DNA of 64,000 bases, from the NCBI RefSeq assembly GCF_042666875.1, contig NZ_JBHTCX010000007.1, positions 124,001 through 188,000 on the forward strand, read 5' to 3'. Under the pieces are notes generated by a model, which searched no databases, was not told the origin of the DNA, and saw only the letters and a program-made list of their open reading frames with translations. Source of the DNA: Brachybacterium sp042666875 (GTDB lineage Bacteria; Actinomycetota; Actinomycetes; Actinomycetales; Dermabacteraceae). The translations under genes and the position numbers were made by a program. This document shows, piece by piece, positions 41,590 through 49,310 of this stretch. The stretch's first letter is position 1. The number at the start of each line of letters is the position of its first letter.

Positions 41590-41613
41590 AGAACGTTCCC
41601 GCGGGAACGTTCT
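41590..41613. terminator. perfect 24-bp palindrome between convergent genes
   Basis: AGAACGTTCCC-GC-GGGAACGTTCT is fully self-complementary. It follows thiD and faces a small convergent gene. It may act as a terminator or as a protein-binding palindrome. Confidence 0.55.
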
Positions 41614-41626
41614 CCGGCTGGTGGTC

Positions 41627-41818
41627 TCAGGCGGAGCGAGCGGAGAGGTGGCGGGAGCTGACCGCGAGGGGGCCGGTGGCCTCCACCAGGCCGGTCAGGG
41701 TCTCGTCCCTCTCCCGCGCGAAGATCTGGGCTTCGTCGGCTGCCGTCTCGGGCTGGAGATCGGGCTCGAGGTAGTCGAAATGCTCGGCTGCGCTGGGGTG
41801 TGTGTCGGTGACCTTCAT
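41627..41818 (-). CDS. small acidic hypothetical protein, 63 aa
   Basis: MKVTDTHPSAAEHFDYLEPD starts an acidic 63-residue protein with DEAQIFARERDETLTGLVEA in the middle. No membrane segment. The ATG has a strong site (CCAGGAGGCACCG), supporting expression. The family is unknown. Confidence 0.65.
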   Translation of the reverse strand: MKVTDTHPSAAEHFDYLEPDLQPETAADEAQIFARERDETLTGLVEATGPLAVSSRHLSARSA

Positions 41819-42059
41819 CGGTGCCTCCTGGGGAAGTCAGGCGGTGTTCACCGGCCGTTAGTCGACCAGGTGCGATAAGCATGGCACCACGGGCTCGGAT
41901 TCCCGGGAAAGACACCTGGGATTTTGGTGGACGGAGGCGGCCTGGGGAGGAACGGTCCGCGGAGCCGCCCCGAGGCGCGGTCCCGGGGCGGTGAGCCCTG
42001 GCGCGCTCGGTCCTGGTTCGCTCGGTCCTGCTTCGCTCAACCCGCGTGCGGCCGCGCGG

Positions 42060-42326
42060 TCAGAGCTCGTCGTCCCCGGCGTGCCCGTCGTCGCGGCGGC
42101 GGGCACGGTCCTGCGCGGCGTCCTCGATCTCTTCCTGGCTCTTCGAGCCGCGGCGGTCCCGGAACCCGAGGGCGACCCCGAGTGCGGCGCCGAAGATGAA
42201 TCCGATTCCCGCACCGAGGAAAAGATTGTTGAAGATGGACAGGCCCACGCCGATCCCCACCGTGAACCCGATGATCATCCCGAAGGGCAGCCAGGTCGCG
42301 TCGAAACGTCGTCTGCTGTCAGCCAT
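42060..42326 (-). CDS. small membrane protein, 88 aa
   Basis: Two adjacent membrane helices: LPFGMIIGFTVGIGVGLSIF and LGAGIGFIFGAALGVALGF, followed by a charged tail (RDRRGSKSQEEIEDAAQDRA). The two start codons in tandem (ATGATG) lie next to GGAGGAGGG; the second gives better spacing and is used. A glycine-rich two-helix pattern like this is common in actinobacterial proteins of unknown role. Confidence 0.72.
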   Translation of the reverse strand: MADSRRRFDATWLPFGMIIGFTVGIGVGLSIFNNLFLGAGIGFIFGAALGVALGFRDRRGSKSQEEIEDAAQDRARRRDDGHAGDDEL

Positions 42327-42481
42327 CATCCCTCCTCCGGTCAGTGCTGGATCCGTGGTTGCGGGTGCTCGGGGCGCGGCCTCGGGGACCAGCGATCCTC
42401 TGGGGTCCCCCAGCCTATCCCGTCGGCGGCAGATCACCGAGGTCAGGGCTCTGCAGGGACGTGTGGATCACGACCGGTCGG

Positions 42482-44502
42482 TCACCAGGGCAGGGCGTCG
42501 GGGATCCGGTCGGCGCCGAGCACATGCTGGTCGCAGAAGGCCAGCACCGTCCGGTTCCAGGCGAGGGCGTTCGAGGGCGTCTGCACCCAGTGGTTCTCGC
42601 TGGTCAGCTGCAGGAACCGGTGCGGCATGGTCTCGGGCGGGCCGTCCCAGGTCGAGACCAGGTCCCACCACAGTCGCAGCGCTTCACTGATCGGTACCCG
42701 GTAGTCGCGGTTGCCGTGGGTGATGAGCATCGGGGTGGTGATCGCACCGATGCTGCGGTGCGGGGAGAAGGCGCGGTACCACTGGGGGTCCTCGTCCTCA
42801 TGGCGGTGCACGCGCATCTTCGAGGCGGCCGCATCGGTGGTGCGGTGCTGCTGCTCCAGCGCCCACAGCCCGGCGTGGGTGACGACCGCGTCGAAGCGGT
42901 CCGTGTGCCCGGCGATCCAGTTCGCCATGAACCCGCCGAAGGAGGCGCCCAGCATCGCGGTGCGCGAGCCGTCCAGCTCCGGACGCGCGAGCTCCTGGTC
43001 GAACAGCGCCTCGCACTCGCGGTAGACGACGTCCGGACGGCGCGGCCAGCCCCGGTTCAGACCCGTGTCGCCGTACCCGGTCGACATCGCCGGATCGGGC
43101 ATCAGGACCGCGTAGCCGCGCTCGACGGCCAGCCACGGGCACCACCGCCAGCTCCATGCGTTGTAGGAGGCGTGGGGGCCGCCGTGGATCCACAGCATGA
43201 ACGGCGCGGGGGAGCCGGCCGACGCGGACTCGGGCATGCACAGCCATCCACCGACGGCAACACCGCCGACATCGGCCTCGACCCACTCCACGGTTCCCGG
43301 CAGCCGGCCCACGGCCCCCGGGGCCGGCAGCTCACGCACAGCCGCGTCCACCGCGATCCGCACCGGCCGCGCCGGCGTGGCGATATCGCTGCGCAGCGCG
43401 ATGACAGAACCATCGGGCGCCGGAGCGAGCGACGAGAACACACCGCCGGTCACGAGCTCGCGCACCGCACCGGTCGCAGCATCGACGCTGAGCATTGCGC
43501 CCGAGGAGTGCAGGTCCCGGTGACCAGCAGGGTGCCCTCCGGGGTCCATGAGAACTCGCTGACCGTCAGGTCGCCGGTGTCGACGACGGTCGGATCCCCG
43601 CCGCCGAGCGGATGGATCTCGAGGCGGCTGTAGCTGGTGTCCGTCGGGCCGGAGAGCGTTGAGCGGATCAGCGCCAGGCGGGTGCCATCGGGTGAGAAGC
43701 GCGGGTCGTGGTACTCGGCGGCGTCGCCGGCCGCGAGCAGCGTGGTGCGCTCGCTGGTCGCGGTGTCGATCAGCACGAGCGACGAGCGGGTCTCCCCGCC
43801 CCGGACGCGCTCGGTCCAGGACGTCGCGACCGTCGACCCGTCAGGGGAGAGATCCGCCGAGGCGGCGTGCAGGGGGAGAGTGCCGGCATCGAGGGTGAGG
43901 TCGGTGAGGTCACCCTCGGGGGAGACGAGCACGAGGTGGCGCTCGGAGTCGCCGAGTTCGTGGTCCCACCGCCGGATGGGCATGCCGGTGTGCCAGATGG
44001 TGGTCTGCTCGGCGTCCTGGCGGCTCGCCCGACGATCGGCGTCGTCCTCGAGGGTGGCGCCGGGAAGAACACCGGTGGCGGCCAGCAGCGTCCCGTCGTC
44101 GGCGATCGCCAGCAGCTCCAGGCCACCCGGGGTGGACGCGACCAGTCGTGCTTCGCCGATGCGCGGCAAGCGCCAGATCGCCGCGGAATCCTCGTCGTCC
44201 TCGCCGAGGGGGTCGGGGCGGGCCGACGTGAACAGCAACGAGCCGTCGGAGGCGAATCTCGGGCCGCGTTCGCCCTTCTCCGAGAAGGTCAGGCGCCGTG
44301 CCGGGTGCTCACCGTCCGGATCCAGTTCCCACAGGGAGGAGACGAGCTTCGCGCCGGGCTCGTCGGCCTCCTGGATCGCGGCGACCACGCGTCCGTCCGG
44401 GCCGGCGGCGACCGAGGCCAGGCGTGGGATGCGGAGGAAGCCGTCGATGTCGGAGAAGTCGGAGAACGGCTCGGGGGCATCGGCGCTGGTGACGGGAGGC
44501 AC
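42482..44502 (-). pseudogene. S9 prolyl-oligopeptidase-family peptidase, split by a frameshift
   Basis: Two frames together encode one S9 acylaminoacyl-peptidase-like protein of about 673 residues. The first (44502 to ~43520) is the N-terminal propeller: SDIDGFLRIPRLASVAAGPD to SWTPEGTLLVTG. The second (to 42482) continues DLHSSGAMLSVDAATGAV and holds the catalytic domain: Ser in MLGASFGGFMANW, Asp in HGNRDYRVPIS, and His in SENHWVQTPSN. The span is one base short of a multiple of three; adding one G in the GGGACC near 43514-43522 restores VTG-DLHSS exactly. So a single-base deletion, real or a sequencing error in a homopolymer. Confidence 0.9.
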
Positions 44503-44577
44503 ATCGCCACGCTACCGGAGGCTGCGGAAGAGGTCCGACGGTGGAGCTGTTTCGTCGTGCTCGCCGGAGACTGCGTC

Positions 44578-44620
44578 GTGCCTCCGGCGCGATTCGAACG
44601 CGCGACACCCGCTTTAGGAG
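44578..44620. repeat. attL: 43-bp copy of the tRNA-Arg 3' part
   Basis: Identical to 54031-54073. It has the T-arm and anticodon-stem part of tRNA-Arg but no 5' half, so it is not a working tRNA. It sits 76 bases upstream of the S9 peptidase start. Confidence 0.93.
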
Positions 44621-44913
44621 TCCTGGAGACAATGCCACCATAGCCGTTGCAGGCGGTGCACAGGGTGCCCGAGGGGAGCAGATGGCTCCCGATTGCATGG
44701 TCGGGGGTCACCAGGGGGTCACGGCCAGACGTGCTCAGCTGCGCATCGAAGGCAAGGACGCGAAGCGTCCGCGGCAGGAGTCATTGATGGACGAACGGGT
44801 CGTCATCTGCCTCGACTCCAGCAGTCCGCGTGTCCTGGCTCAGGAGCGTGCACCACCGGTGAGCTTGTCTTGACTCCCCATCACCAGCTTGAAGGCCAAC
44901 CGAGGAGAAGCCA
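44621..44913. other. left-end non-coding region of the AICE
   Basis: About 290 bases between attL and the first cargo gene. Holds the paired GGGGGTCAC repeats; nothing coding is supported. Confidence 0.4.
44703..44722 (+). repeat. candidate integrase arm sites, left end
   Basis: Two GGGGGTCAC copies at 44703-44711 and 44714-44722, 11 bases apart. The right end has the same pattern with the same period (53952 and 53963). Confidence 0.55.
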
Positions 44914-45345
44914 ATGATTTCAGATAGCCGAGACACAGAGGCTGCAGAAAACGCGCGCCTGGCAGTGTACGCGGACCGGTTCGAGAGGGACGAGATCGAG
45001 ATTGATCCGGCGTCCGTGAGCTACATCAAGGAGGCGCGTGGCGAGGTGTACGACGCTCTGTGGCAGTTATTCATGGAGGACCGCCAGGAGACAGAGCTCG
45101 AAGGCGTCGCTGTTCGAGAGGACGTGGTCGTGGCGTACGTAACGGAGGCGGGTCAGTACCTTGGAGTGATCATGACTCTGCCGGGTGTCGTGACGGCGAA
45201 GGACTACGACGAGTTGGATGAGTACGTCCGCGATCTCGCAGCAGAAGAGTACGGCATCGGTTCCGAGCAGGTTCAGGTGACCGTGCGTTTTGTGCCGCCG
45301 GAGTCCATTGAAGCGACGTTGATCCGGGTGATGCTCCTGCTGTGA
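44914..45345 (+). CDS. acidic hypothetical AICE protein, 143 aa
   Basis: I do not recognise this family. It is strongly acidic (many D/E, few K/R), with no signal or membrane helix. Segments include YADRFERDEIEIDPASVSYI, GEVYDALWQLFMEDRQETEL, AYVTEAGQYLGVIMTLPGVV and VQVTVRFVPPESIEATLIRV. High acidity in an element-borne small protein can indicate a DNA mimic or a binding partner of a basic protein, but that is speculation. ATG follows CCGAGGAGAAGCCA, a strong site. First gene inside attL. Confidence 0.7.
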   Translation: MISDSRDTEAAENARLAVYADRFERDEIEIDPASVSYIKEARGEVYDALWQLFMEDRQETELEGVAVREDVVVAYVTEAGQYLGVIMTLPGVVTAKDYDELDEYVRDLAAEEYGIGSEQVQVTVRFVPPESIEATLIRVMLLL

Positions 45346-45654
45346 GCGAGGTCGAAGAGCGGGGGCCGGTTTCTTCCTGATGGAGGGAGCCGGCCTTCGC
45401 TATGCGGGTGCGCAGTGACGGAGCACCGCGGCCCGCAGCGGAGCGAGGACACGCGGGCGGACGGCGCTGCGCACCCGCGCGGCGGCGGAGCCGCCGCCTT
45501 GAGTCAGTAAGGAAAGTCCTCACGCGGACACGCACGTGGGCCTAGGCTCCCCCGCACGAGGTGCAACACCGCAGGATTTGAACACTCGACTGTGGCCGTG
45601 AGGTGAACGTGGACACGGGCCTTGGCTGTGGGCACGTGCGCATAGGATGTCGCC
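45346..45654. other. structured non-coding region in the AICE
   Basis: A 309-base gap rich in inverted repeats: GGCCGG...CCGGCC right after the upstream stop (terminator-like), GCGGGTGCGCAG (45404-45415) facing CTGCGCACCCGC (45467-45478), and GGCGGCGG-AG-CCGCCGCC (45481-45498). After ~45.5 kb GC falls. It may hold a promoter for the downstream pair or a replication/transfer site; I cannot tell which. Confidence 0.45.
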
Positions 45655-46833
45655 ATGACGGAGCGAACGGAGCGGGACGAGTCCAGGGGGGAGCGCGAGT
45701 ACAAGCGTGTTCGCCTCACTGGTGCGCGTTTCGAGGGCGGCAGGCTCCCTGTGGACTCTCTCGTTGAGCTTCAAAATTACCAGGAAATCGTTCGTCTCGC
45801 GGCTGAAGCCAGGTGGCAGCAAGAACACCCGGACGAATCTGTACCTGAAGAGGTTAGCAACTCTGCGCGCCTCACTATTGATCAGATTGACGATGGCAGC
45901 GCCGACGTCTTTCTAATGTTTGAGCAGCAGGTAATTTATTCTGAGTACCAGAGTGAAGCGCAGGATGTCGCGGATCGGTATATCGAGGCAGCCTATTCAG
46001 AGTCAGGCAATGTCGATCTCGAAAAATCCTTCGGAAAGTCCGATAGGAGTATTCGCGAAGCAGTTTCTCGCTTCGGAGAAACGCTAACGGACGAACAGAG
46101 TATCGAGTACTACCCGAGTCGCCCTGATTCTCTTCCGTCTAGTATCACTAACGAGACGCGATCGCGAGCCCTCGAGTATCTGTTCCGCGCCGAAGACTTC
46201 TTGGAGACTCCGCCGAGCGCCGAAGAAAGCGGTTTGCTCAAATCCCACCGAAGTCTCGTTGGTCGCATCACGGCGCTCAATGCGGACAAAAAGACGTACC
46301 AGTTTGTCGTGCAAGACGGGGATGAGATTCGGGGGCGATATCCGGCGACTCCGGAGTTGCTGGAGGATCTCCGCGAAGTAGTTAATTCCAGTGAAGAAGG
46401 TCCATTAACCAGGATCACGGGTGAACTGCAGTACAAGGATGGGGCTCCCTGGCGATTCTGGCAAACTGATTTGGTTGAGAAGGTCGAGTTCGACAATTCA
46501 GTTTGGGGTAACCGACTTCGGGGGTTCGCTGCACTAGGGCCCGAATGGGATGGTGGGAATGCTTTACAGGTTACCTCTGTGGCGCTCGACGCTGCAAGTA
46601 AACTGATTGAAAAGATGAGGCATGCGGATATCGAGATGCCGAGCGTTTTCCCAACCGAAGAGGGCGGAGTCCTATTTGAGTGGGGTGACAGGGCTGGGGT
46701 GCGAAATATCGAAGTTCTTGAGGATGGTACATTCGAGATGTTCGCTATTGAACGAGGGCAGCGCGCCGGTGAGCACTCGGAATCGGACGATCTGACGGAT
46801 GCGCTGCGCTTTGCGGGGGTGAGCGTTTCGTGA
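45655..46833 (+). CDS. AICE cargo protein A (unknown function, 392 aa)
   Basis: A soluble protein of lower GC than its surroundings. The N-terminal part (residues ~18-75, VRLTGARFEGGRLPVDSLVE onwards, with LQNYQEIVRLAAEARWQQEH) resembles an uncharacterised family. The middle has an OB-like strand-rich region (SLVGRITALNADKKTYQFVV). The C-terminal domain (~295-365) has the pattern FAALGPEWDGGNALQVTSVA with PSVFPTEEGGVLFEWGDR, found in many small phage/plasmid or island proteins of unknown role. It overlaps the next gene by 4 bases. No catalytic motif is recognised. A mobile-element cargo pair could be a conflict or regulation module, but function is unknown. Confidence 0.75.
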   Translation: MTERTERDESRGEREYKRVRLTGARFEGGRLPVDSLVELQNYQEIVRLAAEARWQQEHPDESVPEEVSNSARLTIDQIDDGSADVFLMFEQQVIYSEYQSEAQDVADRYIEAAYSESGNVDLEKSFGKSDRSIREAVSRFGETLTDEQSIEYYPSRPDSLPSSITNETRSRALEYLFRAEDFLETPPSAEESGLLKSHRSLVGRITALNADKKTYQFVVQDGDEIRGRYPATPELLEDLREVVNSSEEGPLTRITGELQYKDGAPWRFWQTDLVEKVEFDNSVWGNRLRGFAALGPEWDGGNALQVTSVALDAASKLIEKMRHADIEMPSVFPTEEGGVLFEWGDRAGVRNIEVLEDGTFEMFAIERGQRAGEHSESDDLTDALRFAGVSVS

Positions 46834-47297
46834 GCATGCCGGATGTCGAGCTATTTGACGACGAACAGTTGATGAGCGATCCTCACGAGGTTGCATTTCG
46901 GCAGATTACTCGTCACCTAATGGATGACGATGGAAAGCCGTCGTCCCACGCTTTTGGACCTGCATCCGTCGACAATGGAATGCCGTCTTACTCGCGGTCG
47001 ACGCGTGTAACGGCCCAGGAGTCTCGTGACTGGCACACTGCGATTGCGCGTAGCCCTTCGTGCGGGGTCTGGGGCGTTACCGTCAGTGAGGTAATCTCCT
47101 CTGGGAGATATCTCGTTGACGATAGCCAATGCAGTCTGGGTGACGGGGAGGTTCGAGCTCCTGGTCATTGCTTTGTTGATTTCAGATCACTCTCGCGTAG
47201 AGAAGTGAAGGAAGTTCGTGCAACGTTATTTATGTACGCAGTTGACCGCGGCGAGATTCCCACGGAGGACAGCAGTAAAGAGGCTACTCTGTTCTGA
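46830..47297 (+). CDS. AICE cargo protein B (unknown function, 155 aa)
   Basis: Starts with GTG overlapping the stop of protein A (GTGA), so the two are translated together. Core: EVAFRQITRHLMDDDGKPSS followed by HAFGPASVDNGMPSYSRSTR and VTAQESRDWHT near residues 19-70, then a strand region (SCGVWGVTVSEVISSG) and GHCFVDFRSLSRREVKEVRA. I recall the pattern F-R-Q-[IV]-x-x-x-x-x-x-D-G-x-P-[ST]-S-x-A-F in uncharacterised proteins encoded next to WDG-motif proteins; that is memory of pattern, not a database result. The 'VDFRSLSRREVKEVRATL' end resembles a helical cap. Confidence 0.72.
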   Translation: MSMPDVELFDDEQLMSDPHEVAFRQITRHLMDDDGKPSSHAFGPASVDNGMPSYSRSTRVTAQESRDWHTAIARSPSCGVWGVTVSEVISSGRYLVDDSQCSLGDGEVRAPGHCFVDFRSLSRREVKEVRATLFMYAVDRGEIPTEDSSKEATLF

Positions 47298-47336
47298 CCG
47301 TGATTCAGGTCTGCACTGTTTCCACGGCGCGGCGTG

Positions 47337-48014
47337 CTAGCCGCGTTGACGTACTTGGAGTCGACCTGCACTCGAAAGTCGGCTAGTATATCCGTTGGAG
47401 GCGAGGCGGGTAAAAGCTTGCGTGACACCCTCGGGGATGTTTTGAGGTATCGCGAAGCCCTTCTCGGCATAGGTCCAGATTCGCTCAGTGTCCCCCACTA
47501 GCATGTTTAGGACCTTGTCTGCGTCTCCTATGTCACTAATGTAGGAGTCCAAAGATTGCGGCCTGGAGGAGCACACTAGGTCGAGTTCGGGCCAGTAGTT
47601 TCGCGCTGTTGCGAACGCCCGCCGCTGTTGATATGGGCGGCTTACAACCGTTGCGATCTGTACGTCGAGGCCCTTGGATTCGATGAGATGTTTCGTCAGT
47701 GTAAAATTCTCGCCGGTGTTCCTGGCTTTTGTCTCTTGTAAGATCGCCTCGGCTGGGACGCCGAGCTCGATGGCGCGTTCGGTGAAGTGAACGGCCTCGC
47801 CGCGCGGGAAGAAGTCCACCGTGGTTGGAGCGTTCGCACCCGTGAAGACGATCAGCGGGAAGAGCCCTTGGTGGTAGAGGTCGGCGGTGTGCTCAGCAAC
47901 GCCGATGTCGTGGCTGCCGAGCCCGATGGCGATATCAGTCGGGCGCGGCTCGTGGCCGAGCTGGTGGTAGTCCCACAGCGTCTGGGCATCGGCCATGATC
48001 TGTTCGCTAGTCAC
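47337..48014 (-). CDS. YdcF/SanA-family (DUF218) protein
   Basis: A 225-residue protein of the YdcF/ElyC/SanA family, S-adenosylmethionine- or nucleotide-binding in E. coli YdcF. Motifs: IAIGLGSHDIGVAEHTADLY near residue 30, FPLIVFTGANAPTTVDFFPR near 54, the core ETKARNTGENFTLTKHLIES near 95-115, and VVSRPYQQRRAFATARNYWP. No signal peptide, unlike SanA. The GTG at 48014 lies four bases past the GntR stop, forming an operon with it. Its role in the element is unknown. Confidence 0.85.
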   Translation of the reverse strand: MTSEQIMADAQTLWDYHQLGHEPRPTDIAIGLGSHDIGVAEHTADLYHQGLFPLIVFTGANAPTTVDFFPRGEAVHFTERAIELGVPAEAILQETKARNTGENFTLTKHLIESKGLDVQIATVVSRPYQQRRAFATARNYWPELDLVCSSRPQSLDSYISDIGDADKVLNMLVGDTERIWTYAEKGFAIPQNIPEGVTQAFTRLASNGYTSRLSSAGRLQVRQRG

Positions 48015-48018
48015 GCCA

Positions 48019-48786
48019 TCAGTTTGGCATCTCGAAGGTGTACTGCCAGGAGAACTGAGAAGCTCTGTGGACGCCGACTGCGAACTCGACGGGGTGCCCC
48101 TGCGCTGTGCGGACGGTGCGCTCAAGGATCATGACCGGCTCACCGGCAGGGATCTCTAGCTGCGAAGTCTCGTCGGGTGTAGGCATGCGGGAGCTGATCG
48201 TCTCCGTGACTTCATGCGGTTCGAGGCCCTGGAGCGTGAGTACGGCGAAGCCGCCGCCGCGTCCAGCTGGCCCGGGCGCCGGATCGACGAGCGGAGTGCC
48301 CTCCACATCGGTTTGTCGGTAGTAGCTGGTGAGGGTGTGAGTCGGTTGTCCTGCCAACTTGACCAGCCGGCTGCGAACGTAGGCGCGTTCCCCAGCGTCG
48401 AGCTCCAGCTCTGCGACAACTCGTGCGGGAGGGTCGACGAGTTCCACGGTCTGAGTCTGATCTGACGGCGACCAGGGGAGGTTACTGGCCTCGCGGTCGG
48501 CCGCGAACGCGACTGTGTCGCCGAACTTCCACTTGCTCTTGGAGTACCGCTCGGTACCGAGGCGCCTCATCGCGGGTCGCTCACGAACGACGGTTCCCCG
48601 CCGACGTACAGGGGTCACCAAGCCCTCGGCCTCCAGGAGTGCCACCGCCGCTCGAACGGTCTTCACGTTGACGCCGTACTGCTCGGCAAGGTCTGCCTGA
48701 CGAGGCAACGTGTCGCCCGGTGCAGGCGCGCCCTGTTCGATCTGCGCCCTTAGCTCAGCTGCTAGCTCCTTGTAGCCGTATGCCAT
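48019..48786 (-). CDS. GntR-family regulator with UTRA domain (KorSA-like)
   Basis: A 255-residue repressor of the HutC type. The wHTH: YKELAAELRAQIEQGAPAPG, LPRQADLAEQYGVNVKTVRA and AVALLEAEGLVTPVRRRGTV (residues ~5-68). The UTRA ligand domain covers ~85-250 (AYVRSRLVKLAGQPTHTLTS, EVTETISSRMPTPDETSQLE, GEPVMILERTVRTAQGHPVE). In pSAM2-type elements KorSA-like GntR proteins repress transfer/replication genes. It is divergent from the replication-transfer operon, with TAGAG-N4-CTCTA operators between. Followed by YdcF. Confidence 0.9.
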   Translation of the reverse strand: MAYGYKELAAELRAQIEQGAPAPGDTLPRQADLAEQYGVNVKTVRAAVALLEAEGLVTPVRRRGTVVRERPAMRRLGTERYSKSKWKFGDTVAFAADREASNLPWSPSDQTQTVELVDPPARVVAELELDAGERAYVRSRLVKLAGQPTHTLTSYYRQTDVEGTPLVDPAPGPAGRGGGFAVLTLQGLEPHEVTETISSRMPTPDETSQLEIPAGEPVMILERTVRTAQGHPVEFAVGVHRASQFSWQYTFEMPN

Positions 48787-48807
48787 GGCACCTCCTCTCG
48801 TGAACGT

Positions 48808-48863
48808 CTAAGAGTACCCCTAGGGCCTGAAAACGGCCTGCGAGCGTGTTAGAGGTAGCTCTA
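48808..48863. promoter_or_regulatory. GntR operator region of the AICE
   Basis: A perfect inverted repeat TAGAG-GTAG-CTCTA at 48850-48863. A degenerate relative (AAGAG...CCCTA) lies at about 48810-48822. They sit in the divergent region between the GntR gene and the transfer/replication operon, suitable for repressing both. Confidence 0.6.
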
Positions 48864-48935
48864 TGGCTTGTCTGGTGCTACGGTTGCAATAGAACCACCT
48901 CAAAGAGTGGTGGTCGGTACAAGGAGATGAGTCAG

Positions 48936-49310
48936 GTGGCAACCTTCGCCGTGGACAGCAGCAAGCAGCAGATGATCGGCACTGGCGTGGTCGAGCCGGT
49001 GATGGAGTGGGTTGAGGTCGATGGCAAGCGCCGACCCGGCGACAATCAGGCGCGACATGCGGACACCGGGATGCCGCTGTGGGCGGTCGAGTGCGTGTAC
49101 CGCTCCGAGGAGTGGGGGCGTGCCTCGACCGTCTCCGAGAAGGTGAGCGTCGGCGCGATGAACCAGCCGACCGTGCAGCCGTTCCGCCCGGTCACCTTTG
49201 AAGGCCTCACGGTGTCGGTCCGGGTGGACCGCCGGACGAACACGGTGTCCTGCTCGTGGTCGGCCGAGGCCATCGCCGGGACTGATGAGGCGAAGAAGAG
49301 CGCCGCCTGA
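48936..49310 (+). CDS. SCO3933-family AICE regulatory protein
   Basis: A 124-residue protein typical of actinomycete elements, of the SCO3933 family. Pattern: DSSKQQMIGTGVVEPVMEWV, then HADTGMPLWAVECVYRSEEW near residues 45-65 and PFRPVTFEGLTVSVRVDRRT. Start: AAGGAG touches an ATG at 48927, but the GTG at 48936 has ideal nine-base spacing and is preferred. First gene of the rightward AICE operon; its stop overlaps the FtsK start by one base (TGATG). Exact function not established. Confidence 0.82.
   Translation: MATFAVDSSKQQMIGTGVVEPVMEWVEVDGKRRPGDNQARHADTGMPLWAVECVYRSEEWGRASTVSEKVSVGAMNQPTVQPFRPVTFEGLTVSVRVDRRTNTVSCSWSAEAIAGTDEAKKSAA

Noticed and set aside
44578..44620. A second tRNA-Arg at the AICE left end
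   Set aside because: Only the 3' 43 bases are present; no acceptor 5' strand or D-arm.
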